Shown here: piece by piece, positions 23,910 through 30,035 of the stretch
Numbering within the stretch: the stretch's first letter is position 1
Layout: each line of letters starts with the position of its first letter
NCBI GenBank assembly: GCA_041441555.1
Contig: JASDSW010000019.1
Coordinates: forward strand, 1-30,035
Reading direction: 5' to 3'
Length of the DNA: 30,035 nucleotides
Origin: Pseudaeromonas sp041441555
GTDB lineage: Bacteria > Pseudomonadota > Gammaproteobacteria > Enterobacterales > Aeromonadaceae
Position numbers and translations under genes: made by a program
The notes under the pieces: model-generated
What the model was told of the DNA's origin: nothing
Databases searched by the model: none
The model's input: the letters and a program-made list of their open reading frames with translations, nothing else

Positions 23910-24197
23910 CTAGGCAATGCTTTCATTAACCCGTTCGCGAAGTTCCTTTCCTGGTTTGAAATGTGGCACCGATTTACCCAGTAACTCCACCTTTTCACCC
24001 GTCTTCGGGTTACGGCCCACTCTTGGGGCCCGATAATGCAGGGAAAAACTACCGAATCCGCGGATTTCGATACGATCCCCGCTCTGCAGGGTGTCCGCCA
24101 TCTGTTCGAGAATTTCGCGGATTGCCACTTCAACATCCTTGGCCGAAAGATGCTGGTACTTGGCAGAGAGTCGTTCAATCAGATCTGATTTGGTCAT
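23910..24197 (-). CDS. ihfB: Integration host factor subunit beta
   Basis: IHF is a heterodimer that bends DNA sharply at specific sites in recombination, replication and transcription. The 95-residue product has the HU/IHF fold: MTKSDLIERLSAKYQHL, a helical dimerisation region, then GDRIEIRGFGSFSLHYRAPRVGRNPKTGEKV, where the Arg-Asn-Pro of the beta arm intercalates into DNA. I chose the ATG at 24197, with GAGGTG 7 nt upstream, rather than 13 extra codons without family similarity. It follows rpsA as in E. coli, with a terminator between them, so it likely also has its own promoter. Confidence 0.97.
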   Translation of the reverse strand: MTKSDLIERLSAKYQHLSAKDVEVAIREILEQMADTLQSGDRIEIRGFGSFSLHYRAPRVGRNPKTGEKVELLGKSVPHFKPGKELRERVNESIA

Positions 24198-24236
24198 AAC
24201 GCCACACCTCTGGGATAAAAGCCAATTCGAACACAT

Positions 24237-24262
24237 AAAAAAGGGCGGTCAAGACCGCCCTT
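24237..24262 (-). terminator. Rho-independent terminator of rpsA
   Basis: AAGGGCGGTC (24241-24250) pairs with GACCGCCCTT (24253-24262). On the minus strand the stem runs into six Ts. It lies 20 nt after the rpsA stop and 40 nt before the ihfB start, so ihfB is either transcribed by read-through or from its own promoter. Confidence 0.9.
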
Positions 24263-24281
24263 CTTCGCTACCGCAGGGAGA

Positions 24282-25952
24282 TTATTCGCCCTTGGCAGCC
24301 TTGAACGCTTCAGCCATGGCGTTGCTGAAACCAACTTCTTCTTGTTGGTTCAGGTTGTCCATAACAGCCTTCTCGTCAGCTTCGTCCTTCGCACGGACAG
24401 ACAGGCTAACAGTGCGGTTCTTACGGTCAACACCCATGAACTTGGCTTCAACGTCGTCACCAACTGAGAACACCAGGGTGGCGTCTTCAATACGGTCACG
24501 AGAAGCATCGGAGGCACGAATGTAACCTTCAACGCCTTCTTCCAAGTCGATGGTAGCGCCCTTAGCGTCAACAGCAGTCACTTTGCCCTTAACGATAGCA
24601 CCTTTCTTGTTATCAGACAGGTACTTATTGAAAGGATCTTCTTCGATTTGCTTCACGCCCAGGGAGATGCGCTCGCGCTCTGGGTCAACTTGCAGAACCA
24701 CAGCGGAGATTTCATCACCTTTCTTGAACTCACGAACCGCATCTTCACCAGATACGTTCCAGGAGATGTCAGACAGGTGAACCAGACCGTCGATGCCACC
24801 ATCCAGACCGATGAAGATACCAAAGTCAGTGATTGACTTGATCTTACCGGAGACGCGGTCACCCTTGGCATGAGTTTCAGCAAACAGCTGCCATGGGTTG
24901 GACTTGCACTGCTTCAGACCCAGAGAGATACGACGACGTTCTTCGTCGATATCCAGAACCATGACTTCAACGGTGTCACCAACGTTCACAACCTTGGACG
25001 GGTGAATGTTCTTGTTGGTCCAATCCATTTCAGACACGTGTACCAGACCTTCAACGCCCTCTTCGATTTCAACGAAGCAGCCGTAGTCGGTCAGGTTGGT
25101 CACGCGACCAGTCAGGCGAGCGCCTTCTGGGTAACGCTTGGCGATAGCGACCCACGGATCTTCGCCCAGTTGCTTCAGGCCCAGAGACACACGAGTACGC
25201 TCGCGGTCGAACTTCAGAACCTTAACAGCAATTTCGTCGCCAACGTTGACGATTTCGGAAGGATGCTTGACGCGCTTCCAAGCCATGTCAGTGATGTGCA
25301 GCAGGCCGTCAACACCGCCCAGATCGACGAATGCGCCGTAGTCGGTCAGGTTCTTGACGATACCCTTCACTTCTTGGCCTTCTTGCAGGTTGGCCAGCAG
25401 GCTGTCACGCTCAGAGGTGTTTTCGGTTTCGATCACGGCACGACGAGAAACGACAACGTTGTTGCGCTTCTGATCCAGCTTGATCACTTTGAACTCAAGC
25501 TCTTTGCCTTCCAGGTGAGCGGTGTCACGCACCGGACGCACATCGACCAGAGAACCTGGCAGGAACGCGCGAATGGTGTTCACTTCGACAGTGAAGCCAC
25601 CCTTGACCTTGCCATTGATCAGACCAACAACGGTAGCCTGTTCTTCGTAAGCCTTTTCCAGCTGCAGCCAAGCTTCGTGACGCTTAGCCTTCTCACGGGA
25701 CAGCAGAGTCTCACCGAAACCATCTTCGACAGAGTCCAGAGCGACATCCACAGAGTCACCGACGTTGATTTCCAGTTCGCCAACGGCGTTCTTGAACTGT
25801 TCAACCGGGATAGCAGATTCAGACTTCAGACCAGCGTCAACCAGGACAAAGCCGTTCGCGATGGAGACGACAGTACCCTTGACGATGGCACCAGGACGGG
25901 TTTCGAGTTGTTTCAGAGACTCTTCAAAGAGTTGAGCAAAAGATTCAGTCAT
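24282..25952 (-). CDS. rpsA: 30S ribosomal protein S1
   Basis: S1 binds mRNA on the 30S subunit and helps to start translation of structured or SD-poor messages. The 556-residue product (E. coli 557) contains six S1 repeats: two diverged N-terminal ones that anchor it to the ribosome (GAIVKGTVVSIANGFVLVDAG; EEQATVVGLINGKVKGGFTVEV). Four canonical RNA-binding ones follow (GIVKNLTDYGAFVDLGGVDGLLHITD; LTGRVTNLTDYGCFVEIEEGVEGLVHVSE; VSGKIKSITDFGIFIGLDGGIDGLVHLSD; VKGKVTAVDAKGATIDLEEGVEGYI). The ATG at 25952 (MTESFAQLFEESL) matches the E. coli start and has no SD, a known feature of rpsA. Codon choice is strongly biased, as in highly expressed genes. Confidence 0.99.
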   Translation of the reverse strand: MTESFAQLFEESLKQLETRPGAIVKGTVVSIANGFVLVDAGLKSESAIPVEQFKNAVGELEINVGDSVDVALDSVEDGFGETLLSREKAKRHEAWLQLEKAYEEQATVVGLINGKVKGGFTVEVNTIRAFLPGSLVDVRPVRDTAHLEGKELEFKVIKLDQKRNNVVVSRRAVIETENTSERDSLLANLQEGQEVKGIVKNLTDYGAFVDLGGVDGLLHITDMAWKRVKHPSEIVNVGDEIAVKVLKFDRERTRVSLGLKQLGEDPWVAIAKRYPEGARLTGRVTNLTDYGCFVEIEEGVEGLVHVSEMDWTNKNIHPSKVVNVGDTVEVMVLDIDEERRRISLGLKQCKSNPWQLFAETHAKGDRVSGKIKSITDFGIFIGLDGGIDGLVHLSDISWNVSGEDAVREFKKGDEISAVVLQVDPERERISLGVKQIEEDPFNKYLSDNKKGAIVKGKVTAVDAKGATIDLEEGVEGYIRASDASRDRIEDATLVFSVGDDVEAKFMGVDRKNRTVSLSVRAKDEADEKAVMDNLNQQEEVGFSNAMAEAFKAAKGE

Positions 25953-26062
25953 GTGTTTGATAACTTGAAAGTAAATAACATCCACCCGGCAATCCGGCCA
26001 GAGCGGGGTTGTTCAAATTCGCCTATGCCATTCCTTGGTACAGACGTATATCCGTCACCGTC
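25953..26062 (-). promoter_or_regulatory. rpsA translation-initiation leader
   Basis: These 110 nt between cmk and rpsA lack an SD before the ATG. They contain several GGA elements in or near potential hairpin loops (for example GACG-GATATA-CGTC, CCA-AGGA-ATGG and CCGG-ATTG-CCGG, read on the minus strand). In E. coli the rpsA leader folds into hairpins with GGA loops that S1 recognises and represses. The layout here fits that known autoregulation, but I could not fold it computationally. Confidence 0.5.
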
Positions 26063-26752
26063 TTAGACGGCGACATCAATCTTGGAGCGCACGTGTTGTA
26101 AAATTGCTTCTACAACCGCGTCGATCGCCATGGAGGTGGAATCCAGAATCAAGGCATCGTCGGCAGGCCGTAGCGGCGCGACCGGGCGATTGCGATCCCG
26201 TTCATCACGCTCTTGGATCTCGATTAAAAGGCGATCAAATTTAACATCAAAGCCCTTTTCCTGCAACTGCTTGAGCCGGCGATTGGCCCGCTCTTCAGCG
26301 CTGGCATCTAGGAATATTTTAGCCTCAGCATCCGGGAATACCACGGTTCCCATATCCCGGCCATCGGCAATCAAACCCGGCGCCGAACGAAACGCGCGCT
26401 GACGTCGCAACAGGGCCTCACGCACTCGCGGAAATGCCGCAATCTTGCTAGCCGCATTGCCACTTTGCTCGGTACGGATAGCCGCAGAGACTTCCTCGCC
26501 TTCGAGCACGATACGAACCCCGTCCGGGCCAGCCACAAAGCTAACATCCAGATGAGATGCCAATGCAACCAAGGCCTCTTCGTTATCCAGCGCCACTTCA
26601 TGATGCAAGGCGGCCAGCGCCAATACACGATAGATGGCACCGGAATCCAGCAGCGGCCAACCCAACTTTTCCGCCAGACGTTGACAAACGGTCCCTTTCC
26701 CGGCCCCACTGGGACCATCAATGGTAATGACAGGGGAATGATTTTCCGGCAT
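26063..26752 (-). CDS. cmk: Cytidylate kinase
   Basis: Cmk phosphorylates CMP and dCMP with ATP. The 229-residue product (E. coli 227) has the P-loop GPSGAGKG (13-20), LLDSGAIYRVLAL (CMP-binding helix), FPRVREALLRRQRAF, LIADGRDMGTVVFPDA (the RDxGTxVFP motif) and FLDASAEERANRR (the lid region). The ATG at 26752 has GGAGG about 5 nt upstream; an upstream in-frame extension of seven codons has no family similarity. It is followed by rpsA, as in E. coli and many other bacteria, and probably shares a transcript with it. Confidence 0.98.
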   Translation of the reverse strand: MPENHSPVITIDGPSGAGKGTVCQRLAEKLGWPLLDSGAIYRVLALAALHHEVALDNEEALVALASHLDVSFVAGPDGVRIVLEGEEVSAAIRTEQSGNAASKIAAFPRVREALLRRQRAFRSAPGLIADGRDMGTVVFPDAEAKIFLDASAEERANRRLKQLQEKGFDVKFDRLLIEIQERDERDRNRPVAPLRPADDALILDSTSMAIDAVVEAILQHVRSKIDVAV

Positions 26753-26817
26753 GAACCCTCCAGATGAATGCATGAGATCCGCATGGCTGCGGTGCCTTGA
26801 GTGGCTAACGGCGCGAA

Positions 26818-26871
26818 ATTATAACGAATTTGACCCAGGCTGGATACTTATGCCCAAATCCGAGTATCCAG
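26818..26871 (-). promoter_or_regulatory. cmk-rpsA promoter with an overlapping dyad
   Basis: On the minus strand a perfect -10 TATAAT occupies 26818-26823. No good -35 is present. Instead a perfect 9-bp inverted repeat, CTGGATACT (26840-26848) and AGTATCCAG (26863-26871), has its proximal arm exactly at the -35 position. The arms are 23 bp apart centre to centre, about two helical turns, as for a dimeric regulator. The regulator is unknown. Confidence 0.45.
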
Positions 26872-26911
26872 GTCAGATATTTCCCCCTAGGTGGGTCACA
26901 GGGGTTGCCAA

Positions 26912-26940
26912 GTCCCAAATTTTCGCGTCAAAATCGGGAC
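26912..26940 (+). other. Hairpin in the ribA upstream region
   Basis: GTCCC (26912-26916) and ATTTT (26919-26923) pair with AAAAT (26930-26934) and GGGAC (26936-26940), leaving a small internal loop and a 6-nt apical loop. A smaller inverted repeat, CCCCT/AGGGG (26884-26888 and 26900-26904), precedes it. Function unknown; no FMN-riboswitch features are visible. Confidence 0.35.
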
Positions 26941-27019
26941 ATGCGTCAACTTTCCGGTTAGGCCACCTCAAATCGCCTGATTGGCCCTGAACTCTCGTGA
27001 TGCGTTATAGAGGATATCG

Positions 27020-27637
27020 ATGAGCAGTGTTTCCCTGATGGCATCATCCAAGTTGCCAACCCCCTGGGGCATCTTCACCCTGGTTGGATTTCAAGAAATC
27101 GCCTCTGGCAAAGATCATGCGGCCCTGGTCATGGGCGATATCACCACCCCAGAGCCGGTACTCGGCCGCATCCACTCCGAGTGTTTAACTGGGGACGCGC
27201 TGTTCAGTTTGCGTTGTGACTGCGGTTTTCAGTTGCAAGCCGCCATGCAACGTATCGCCGAAGAAAAACGCGGCGTCTTGCTTTATGTCCGCCAAGAGGG
27301 ACGAGGAATTGGTCTGCTGAACAAGATCCATGCTTATCAGTTGCAAGATCAGGGCGCAGACACCGTCGATGCCAATGTGGCGCTCGGGTTTGCCGCCGAT
27401 ATGCGTGACTACACCATCTGCGCAGACATGCTCAAATTGTTGGGAGTTCAGCAACTTCGGTTGATGACCAACAATCCGCGCAAGCTCAATGCCATGGAAA
27501 AGATGGGGATCCACATTGCCGAGCGGGTTCCCTTGCAAGAGGGAAAGAATCCGTATAACGAATTCTACCTAGCGACCAAGGCCGGGAAATTGGGTCATCT
27601 ATTGCAATCCAATCCCGGTGACTCGTCTCAAGATTGA
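27020..27637 (+). CDS. ribA: GTP cyclohydrolase II
   Basis: RibA opens GTP in the first committed step of riboflavin synthesis. The 205-residue product has KLPTPWGIFTLVGF and the zinc ligands Cys55, Cys66 and Cys68 in HSECLTGDALFSLRCDCGFQ. It also has VRQEGRGIGLLNKIHAYQLQD (the substrate-binding and catalytic region) and LMTNNPRKLNAMEKMGI. The length is close to that of E. coli (196). The ATG has GAGG about 6 nt upstream. It is a stand-alone RibA without a fused RibB domain and is divergent from cmk. A terminator follows. Confidence 0.98.
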   Translation: MSSVSLMASSKLPTPWGIFTLVGFQEIASGKDHAALVMGDITTPEPVLGRIHSECLTGDALFSLRCDCGFQLQAAMQRIAEEKRGVLLYVRQEGRGIGLLNKIHAYQLQDQGADTVDANVALGFAADMRDYTICADMLKLLGVQQLRLMTNNPRKLNAMEKMGIHIAERVPLQEGKNPYNEFYLATKAGKLGHLLQSNPGDSSQD

Positions 27638-27670
27638 CACGAGTCACGTAGTAAACACATGTGAAAAAAC

Positions 27671-27700
27671 TCAAACGGCATCAATCAGGGTGCCGTTTTT
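27671..27700 (+). terminator. Rho-independent terminator of ribA
   Basis: AAACGGCATC pairs with GGTGCCGTTT (27673-27682 with 27689-27698, including one G-T pair) around AATCAG, followed by Ts to 27700. It lies 36 nt after the ribA stop. Confidence 0.85.
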
Positions 27701-27732
27701 CATGGCTTAGCAAGGTAGATGAATGAGGCGAC

Positions 27733-28404
27733 TCAGCTCCAGTCGAGTGCAGTGGGCAGGAGGCTCACCACCTGTGGCTGGTTAAACAGCAATCCCTGAG
27801 TAGGCCAAGCAGAAAAACACCAGCGCTGTTGCTGGAATGGAAATTTCAGCTGCGCCGCATGTAGATAGACACGATCGGCCGGCGGAGCCCCATACCACTC
27901 ATCGCCGATGATCGGGGAACCAAGGCTCTTGAGGGCGACCCGGATTTGGTGAGTTTTCCCGGTCTTGGGCTGAACAACAAACAATCGCAAACCATCCCCC
28001 AGGCCGTAACTCTCAAACCAGGTAATGGCCGGGTTATCCATGCCGCGGGTCAATAACCAGCTACCGCGCCGCCCCCGTTTCATGTCCCCCTTGATCCAGC
28101 CCTGCTTTTTCTTCGGTTTGTGCTGACTCAAAGCCAGATAGGTTTTTTCCACCCGATGCGCCGCAAAAGCCATGCTCAGCTCCCGATTGGCATCCGGAGT
28201 CCGCGCCAGCAACAAAACCCCAGAGGTCACCTTATCCAGACGATGCACCGGGTAGAGCATCATGTCGAGTTGGCGCCGAGCCTCACTGACCAATCCGGGG
28301 ATCCCGTCCTCGTCATGCATACCGATGCCAGGCGCCTTGTTCAGCACCACAAATTCCGGATGCATCGCCAGCACACTAAAGCCTTGATACTGGATATCTG
28401 TCAT
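27733..28404 (-). CDS. RluA-family pseudouridine synthase (TIGR01621-like)
   Basis: This is a 223-residue RNA pseudouridine synthase of the RluA group. It has the catalytic motif YPVHRLDKVTSGVLLLAR, in which the Asp of HRLD attacks uridine, then KTYLAL, PKTGKTHQIRVAL and SPIIGDEWYG. There is no N-terminal S4 domain, and the short length fits the small TIGR01621 type of Vibrio and Aeromonas; the target RNA is unknown. The frame is open to 28593, but the ATG at 28404 (MTDIQYQGFSVLAMHPEFVVLNKAPGI) starts the family sequence and the upstream stretch contains a strong terminator hairpin, so the shorter form is preferred. Its SD is weak. Confidence 0.9.
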   Translation of the reverse strand: MTDIQYQGFSVLAMHPEFVVLNKAPGIGMHDEDGIPGLVSEARRQLDMMLYPVHRLDKVTSGVLLLARTPDANRELSMAFAAHRVEKTYLALSQHKPKKKQGWIKGDMKRGRRGSWLLTRGMDNPAITWFESYGLGDGLRLFVVQPKTGKTHQIRVALKSLGSPIIGDEWYGAPPADRVYLHAAQLKFPFQQQRWCFSAWPTQGLLFNQPQVVSLLPTALDWS

Positions 28405-28642
28405 GGCCGACCCGTTCAGAGAATAAACAAAAAGAGCGAGACCTAAGTCTCGCTCTTGCAATCTGGCGGAGGGGGTGACCGCCAGTACTAAGTCTAAACC
28501 TGACCAAACACTACCAAAATATCCATTAAGATCAATGGATTTTTCATTTATCCTGTCCAATTCATTCCTACCCAGTACGTCCCTAGCCCCCATCTGATGG
28601 CATACTGGATGGCATACCCATTATCACCTGTGAGGCTCGTCT
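28405..28642. other. Junction region with three hairpins, between the pseudouridine synthase and the integrase
   Basis: Three perfect inverted repeats follow each other. The first is AAGAGCGAGAC/GTCTCGCTCTT (28432-28442 with 28447-28457), which on the minus strand is followed by five Ts like a terminator. The second is CTGGCGG/CCGCCAG (28463-28469 with 28479-28485). The third is ATCCATT/AATGGAT (28521-28527 with 28534-28540), followed by Ts on the plus strand. No gene on the minus strand explains the first terminator, which suggests that a former neighbour was lost or replaced. The integrase promoter and direct repeats occupy the right part. Confidence 0.55.
28596..28617 (+). repeat. Tandem direct repeats upstream of the integrase
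   Basis: GATGGCATAC occurs at 28596-28605 and again at 28608-28617, a 12-bp period. Tandem repeats just upstream of P4-type integrase genes are commonly arm-type sites or operators for the integrase or excisionase; the role here is inferred from position. Confidence 0.6.
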
Positions 28643-29842
28643 ATGGCTATCCTGACAGACACCAAGGCTCGCAACCTTAAACCTGATGACAAGCCCCTGC
28701 CTCATGGGGGCGTTACCGGCTTGGCGCTCCATCCCTCTCCCACCAAAGGCAGAGGCAAGTGGGTTCTGCGCTATGTCAGCCCTGTTACCCAAAAACGCCG
28801 TAATGCCGGTTTAGGTAGCTACCCGGAGATCTCCATCGCTGATGCTGCCAAAGCAGCCCGAGTGATGCGCGAGCAACTCGCCAACGGCCATGATCCCTTG
28901 GATCTGCGCGAGCAGGAACAAAACAAACCGGTGATCCCCACCGTAGAGCTCGCTGCTCGGCAAGTTTATGAGAGCCTGTTACCCGCCTGGAAGAACCCGA
29001 AGCATGGCAAGCAGTGGATCGCAACCTTGGAGCAGTATGCTTTTCCTGTTATTGGCCAACTCTCTATCGATACGATCACTCCAGCTCATATCGCAGAGGT
29101 ACTGCAACCTATCTGGCTAGAAATCCCTGAAACAGCCAGTCGGGTGAAGCAGCGACTACATGCCGTAATGGCTTGGGCATGGGCTCATGGCTACTGTACT
29201 GCCAACCCGGTGGACGTGGTGAGCCATCTATTGCCCTCACAACCCAGCAAATCGGTGCGTGTTGAGCATCAACCCGCCATGCCTTGGCGTGAGATCCCGG
29301 CCTTTGTCAAAGAACACCTACTAACAACCCATCGTTTTGATGTCACACCGACCATGCTGGAGTTCTTGATCCTGACAGCCTGCAGATCTGGGGAAGTCAG
29401 GGCTATGAAGTGGTCAGAAGTAGATTGGGAGCAAAAGATCTGGTCACTGCCAGCAGAGCGCATGAAAGCCAAGCAATTGCACAGGGTGCCTTTAGCACCC
29501 AGAGCAATAGCGTTATTGGAAAACATGCGAGGTTTGCATAGTGAGTTGGTATTCCCCTCCCCGCGAGCTCAAGTGCCGGTATCGGATACCACACTCACCA
29601 TGTTTTTGCGTAGAGCAGAAGCTCCCAGTACCACCGAAGGCCGGTATGCCACCGCCCATGGTTTTCGTTCCAGCTTTCGGGACTGGTGCAGTGAACAGGG
29701 ATATGCCAGAGACTTGGCTGAGCGGGCCTTGGCCCACACGATCCAGAATCAGGTAGAAGCGGCCTATCACCGCACCGACTTGCTGGATCAGCGACGCCCT
29801 ATGATGGAAGCATGGGCTGATTTTATAACGTCGGGTCAGTAA
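28643..29842 (+). CDS. P4-type tyrosine integrase
   Basis: This site-specific recombinase of 399 residues belongs to the phage P4/genomic-island integrase group. It has an N-terminal DUF4102-type DNA-binding domain (about 1-90, LTDTKARNLKPDDKPL, GGVTGLALHPSPTKGRGKWVLRYVSP). A core-binding SAM-like domain follows (about 100-200), then a C-terminal catalytic domain with a complete set of residues: Arg248 (TACRSGEVR), Lys275, His339 and Arg342 (HGFR), His365 and nucleophile Tyr375 (AAYHRTD). It therefore looks intact. The ATG has GAGG 7 nt upstream. It reads toward the tRNA-Phe fragment 45 nt beyond its stop, the likely attachment site. No other phage or island genes are visible up to the window end. 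Confidence 0.95.
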   Translation: MAILTDTKARNLKPDDKPLPHGGVTGLALHPSPTKGRGKWVLRYVSPVTQKRRNAGLGSYPEISIADAAKAARVMREQLANGHDPLDLREQEQNKPVIPTVELAARQVYESLLPAWKNPKHGKQWIATLEQYAFPVIGQLSIDTITPAHIAEVLQPIWLEIPETASRVKQRLHAVMAWAWAHGYCTANPVDVVSHLLPSQPSKSVRVEHQPAMPWREIPAFVKEHLLTTHRFDVTPTMLEFLILTACRSGEVRAMKWSEVDWEQKIWSLPAERMKAKQLHRVPLAPRAIALLENMRGLHSELVFPSPRAQVPVSDTTLTMFLRRAEAPSTTEGRYATAHGFRSSFRDWCSEQGYARDLAERALAHTIQNQVEAAYHRTDLLDQRRPMMEAWADFITSGQ

Positions 29843-29887
29843 TACAGATGAATAGAGCCGAGTCTAGCCATTCTCTGATAGGTCTGA

Positions 29888-29935
29888 GGATTGAAAATCC
29901 GCGTGTCCTTGGTTCGACTCCGAGTCCGGGCACCA
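29888..29935 (+). mobile_element. tRNA-Phe 3' fragment, probable att site
   Basis: These 48 nt, beginning GGATTGAAAATCC, equal the 3' part of a tRNA-Phe gene: the GAA anticodon (in TTGAAAA), the T-arm GGTTCGACTCC and the 3' end CCGAGTCCGGGCACCA. The 5' half of the tRNA is missing, and the preceding bases do not form a D-arm or acceptor strand. The anticodon stem is broken just left of the fragment. This is the form expected for the far-end att site of an element that integrates into the 3' end of tRNA-Phe. It is not a functional tRNA. Confidence 0.85.
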
Positions 29936-29969
29936 AATTATTGTTTCATGTCGTATCATGAAATGCCTG

Positions 29970-30003
29970 AAACCCGCATAGCCACTGGCTTTGCGGGTTT
30001 TTT
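29970..30003 (+). terminator. Rho-independent terminator after the tRNA-Phe fragment
   Basis: AAACCCGCA (29970-29978) pairs with TGCGGGTTT (29992-30000). An inner AGCC/GGCT extension is separated by a T-T mismatch, and more Ts follow. It may be the original terminator of the tRNA-Phe gene. A separate inverted repeat, TTTCATG/CATGAAA, lies at 29944-29963. Confidence 0.85.
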
Positions 30004-30035
30004 GTTATTCCATCCCGTATCATATATGCTCATAA

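Noticed and set aside
26753..27019. An FMN riboswitch upstream of ribA
   Set aside because: The conserved FMN-aptamer segments are absent. Stand-alone ribA in this group is not usually controlled by this riboswitch.
29846..29935. A complete tRNA-Phe gene
   Set aside because: Only the half from the anticodon stem to CCA is present. The upstream bases form neither an acceptor strand nor a D-arm.
1..30035. CRISPR arrays, insertion sequences, rRNA genes or a defence-system cluster
   Set aside because: No regularly spaced repeats, transposase genes or recognisable defence genes were seen apart from the single integrase.

Overview
This window looks like chromosomal DNA of a GC-rich gammaproteobacterium, most likely Aeromonas or a close relative in Aeromonadales. 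I infer this from protein sequence and gene order (prmB-aroC, cmk-rpsA-ihfB, lapA-lapB-pyrF, a rhombosortase, an H-NS family protein); no database was searched. One run of 10 Ns (16778-16787) shows that the source is a scaffolded assembly.

Layout. 1-4.5 kb: the start of a periplasmic solute-binding protein gene that loses its frame at the left edge, then aroC and prmB on the minus strand, smrB divergent from prmB, and a SAM-dependent methyltransferase convergent with smrB. 4.6-7.2 kb: a YbjL-type transporter, an unrecognised 67-residue protein and sixA. 7.4-10.2 kb: a large M16 (insulinase/pitrilysin-type) peptidase. 10.4-16.6 kb: a six-gene MoxR/Bat operon (MoxR ATPase, DUF58, DUF4381, two VWA proteins, BatD), with every junction overlapping. 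16.7-21.7 kb: fadL with a probable FadR site, an EAL/HDOD protein behind a possibly structured leader, thymidine kinase, an H-NS family gene with an AT-rich upstream region, and a rhombosortase. 21.7-26.8 kb: a minus-strand housekeeping block that reads cmk-rpsA-ihfB-lapA-lapB-pyrF in the direction of transcription. 27.0-28.4 kb: ribA and an RluA-type pseudouridine synthase. 28.4-30.0 kb: a mobile-element edge with a P4-type tyrosine integrase, direct repeats upstream of it, and a 48-bp copy of the 3' half of a tRNA-Phe gene (an att site).

How the genes fit together. Most of the window is core metabolism and translation: chorismate, pyrimidine and riboflavin synthesis, ribosomal protein S1, ribosome modification and ribosome rescue. 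The MoxR/Bat genes probably form one envelope complex: a cytoplasmic AAA+ ATPase, membrane-anchored VWA proteins facing the periplasm, and BatD. Several start codons were reassigned from Shine-Dalgarno (SD) spacing and family length (prmB TTG, lapA GTG, and downstream ATGs for the methyltransferase, ybjL, batA, batD, tdk, ihfB, rpsA, cmk, the EAL/HDOD gene and the pseudouridine synthase).

I saw no CRISPR array, complete rRNA or tRNA gene, insertion sequence, or obvious new defence or biosynthetic system. The least explained parts are the integrase/tRNA-Phe fragment junction, the fused BatB-BatC protein with an internal signal-peptide-like segment, the leader of the EAL/HDOD gene, the dyad at the cmk promoter and the 67-residue orphan protein.
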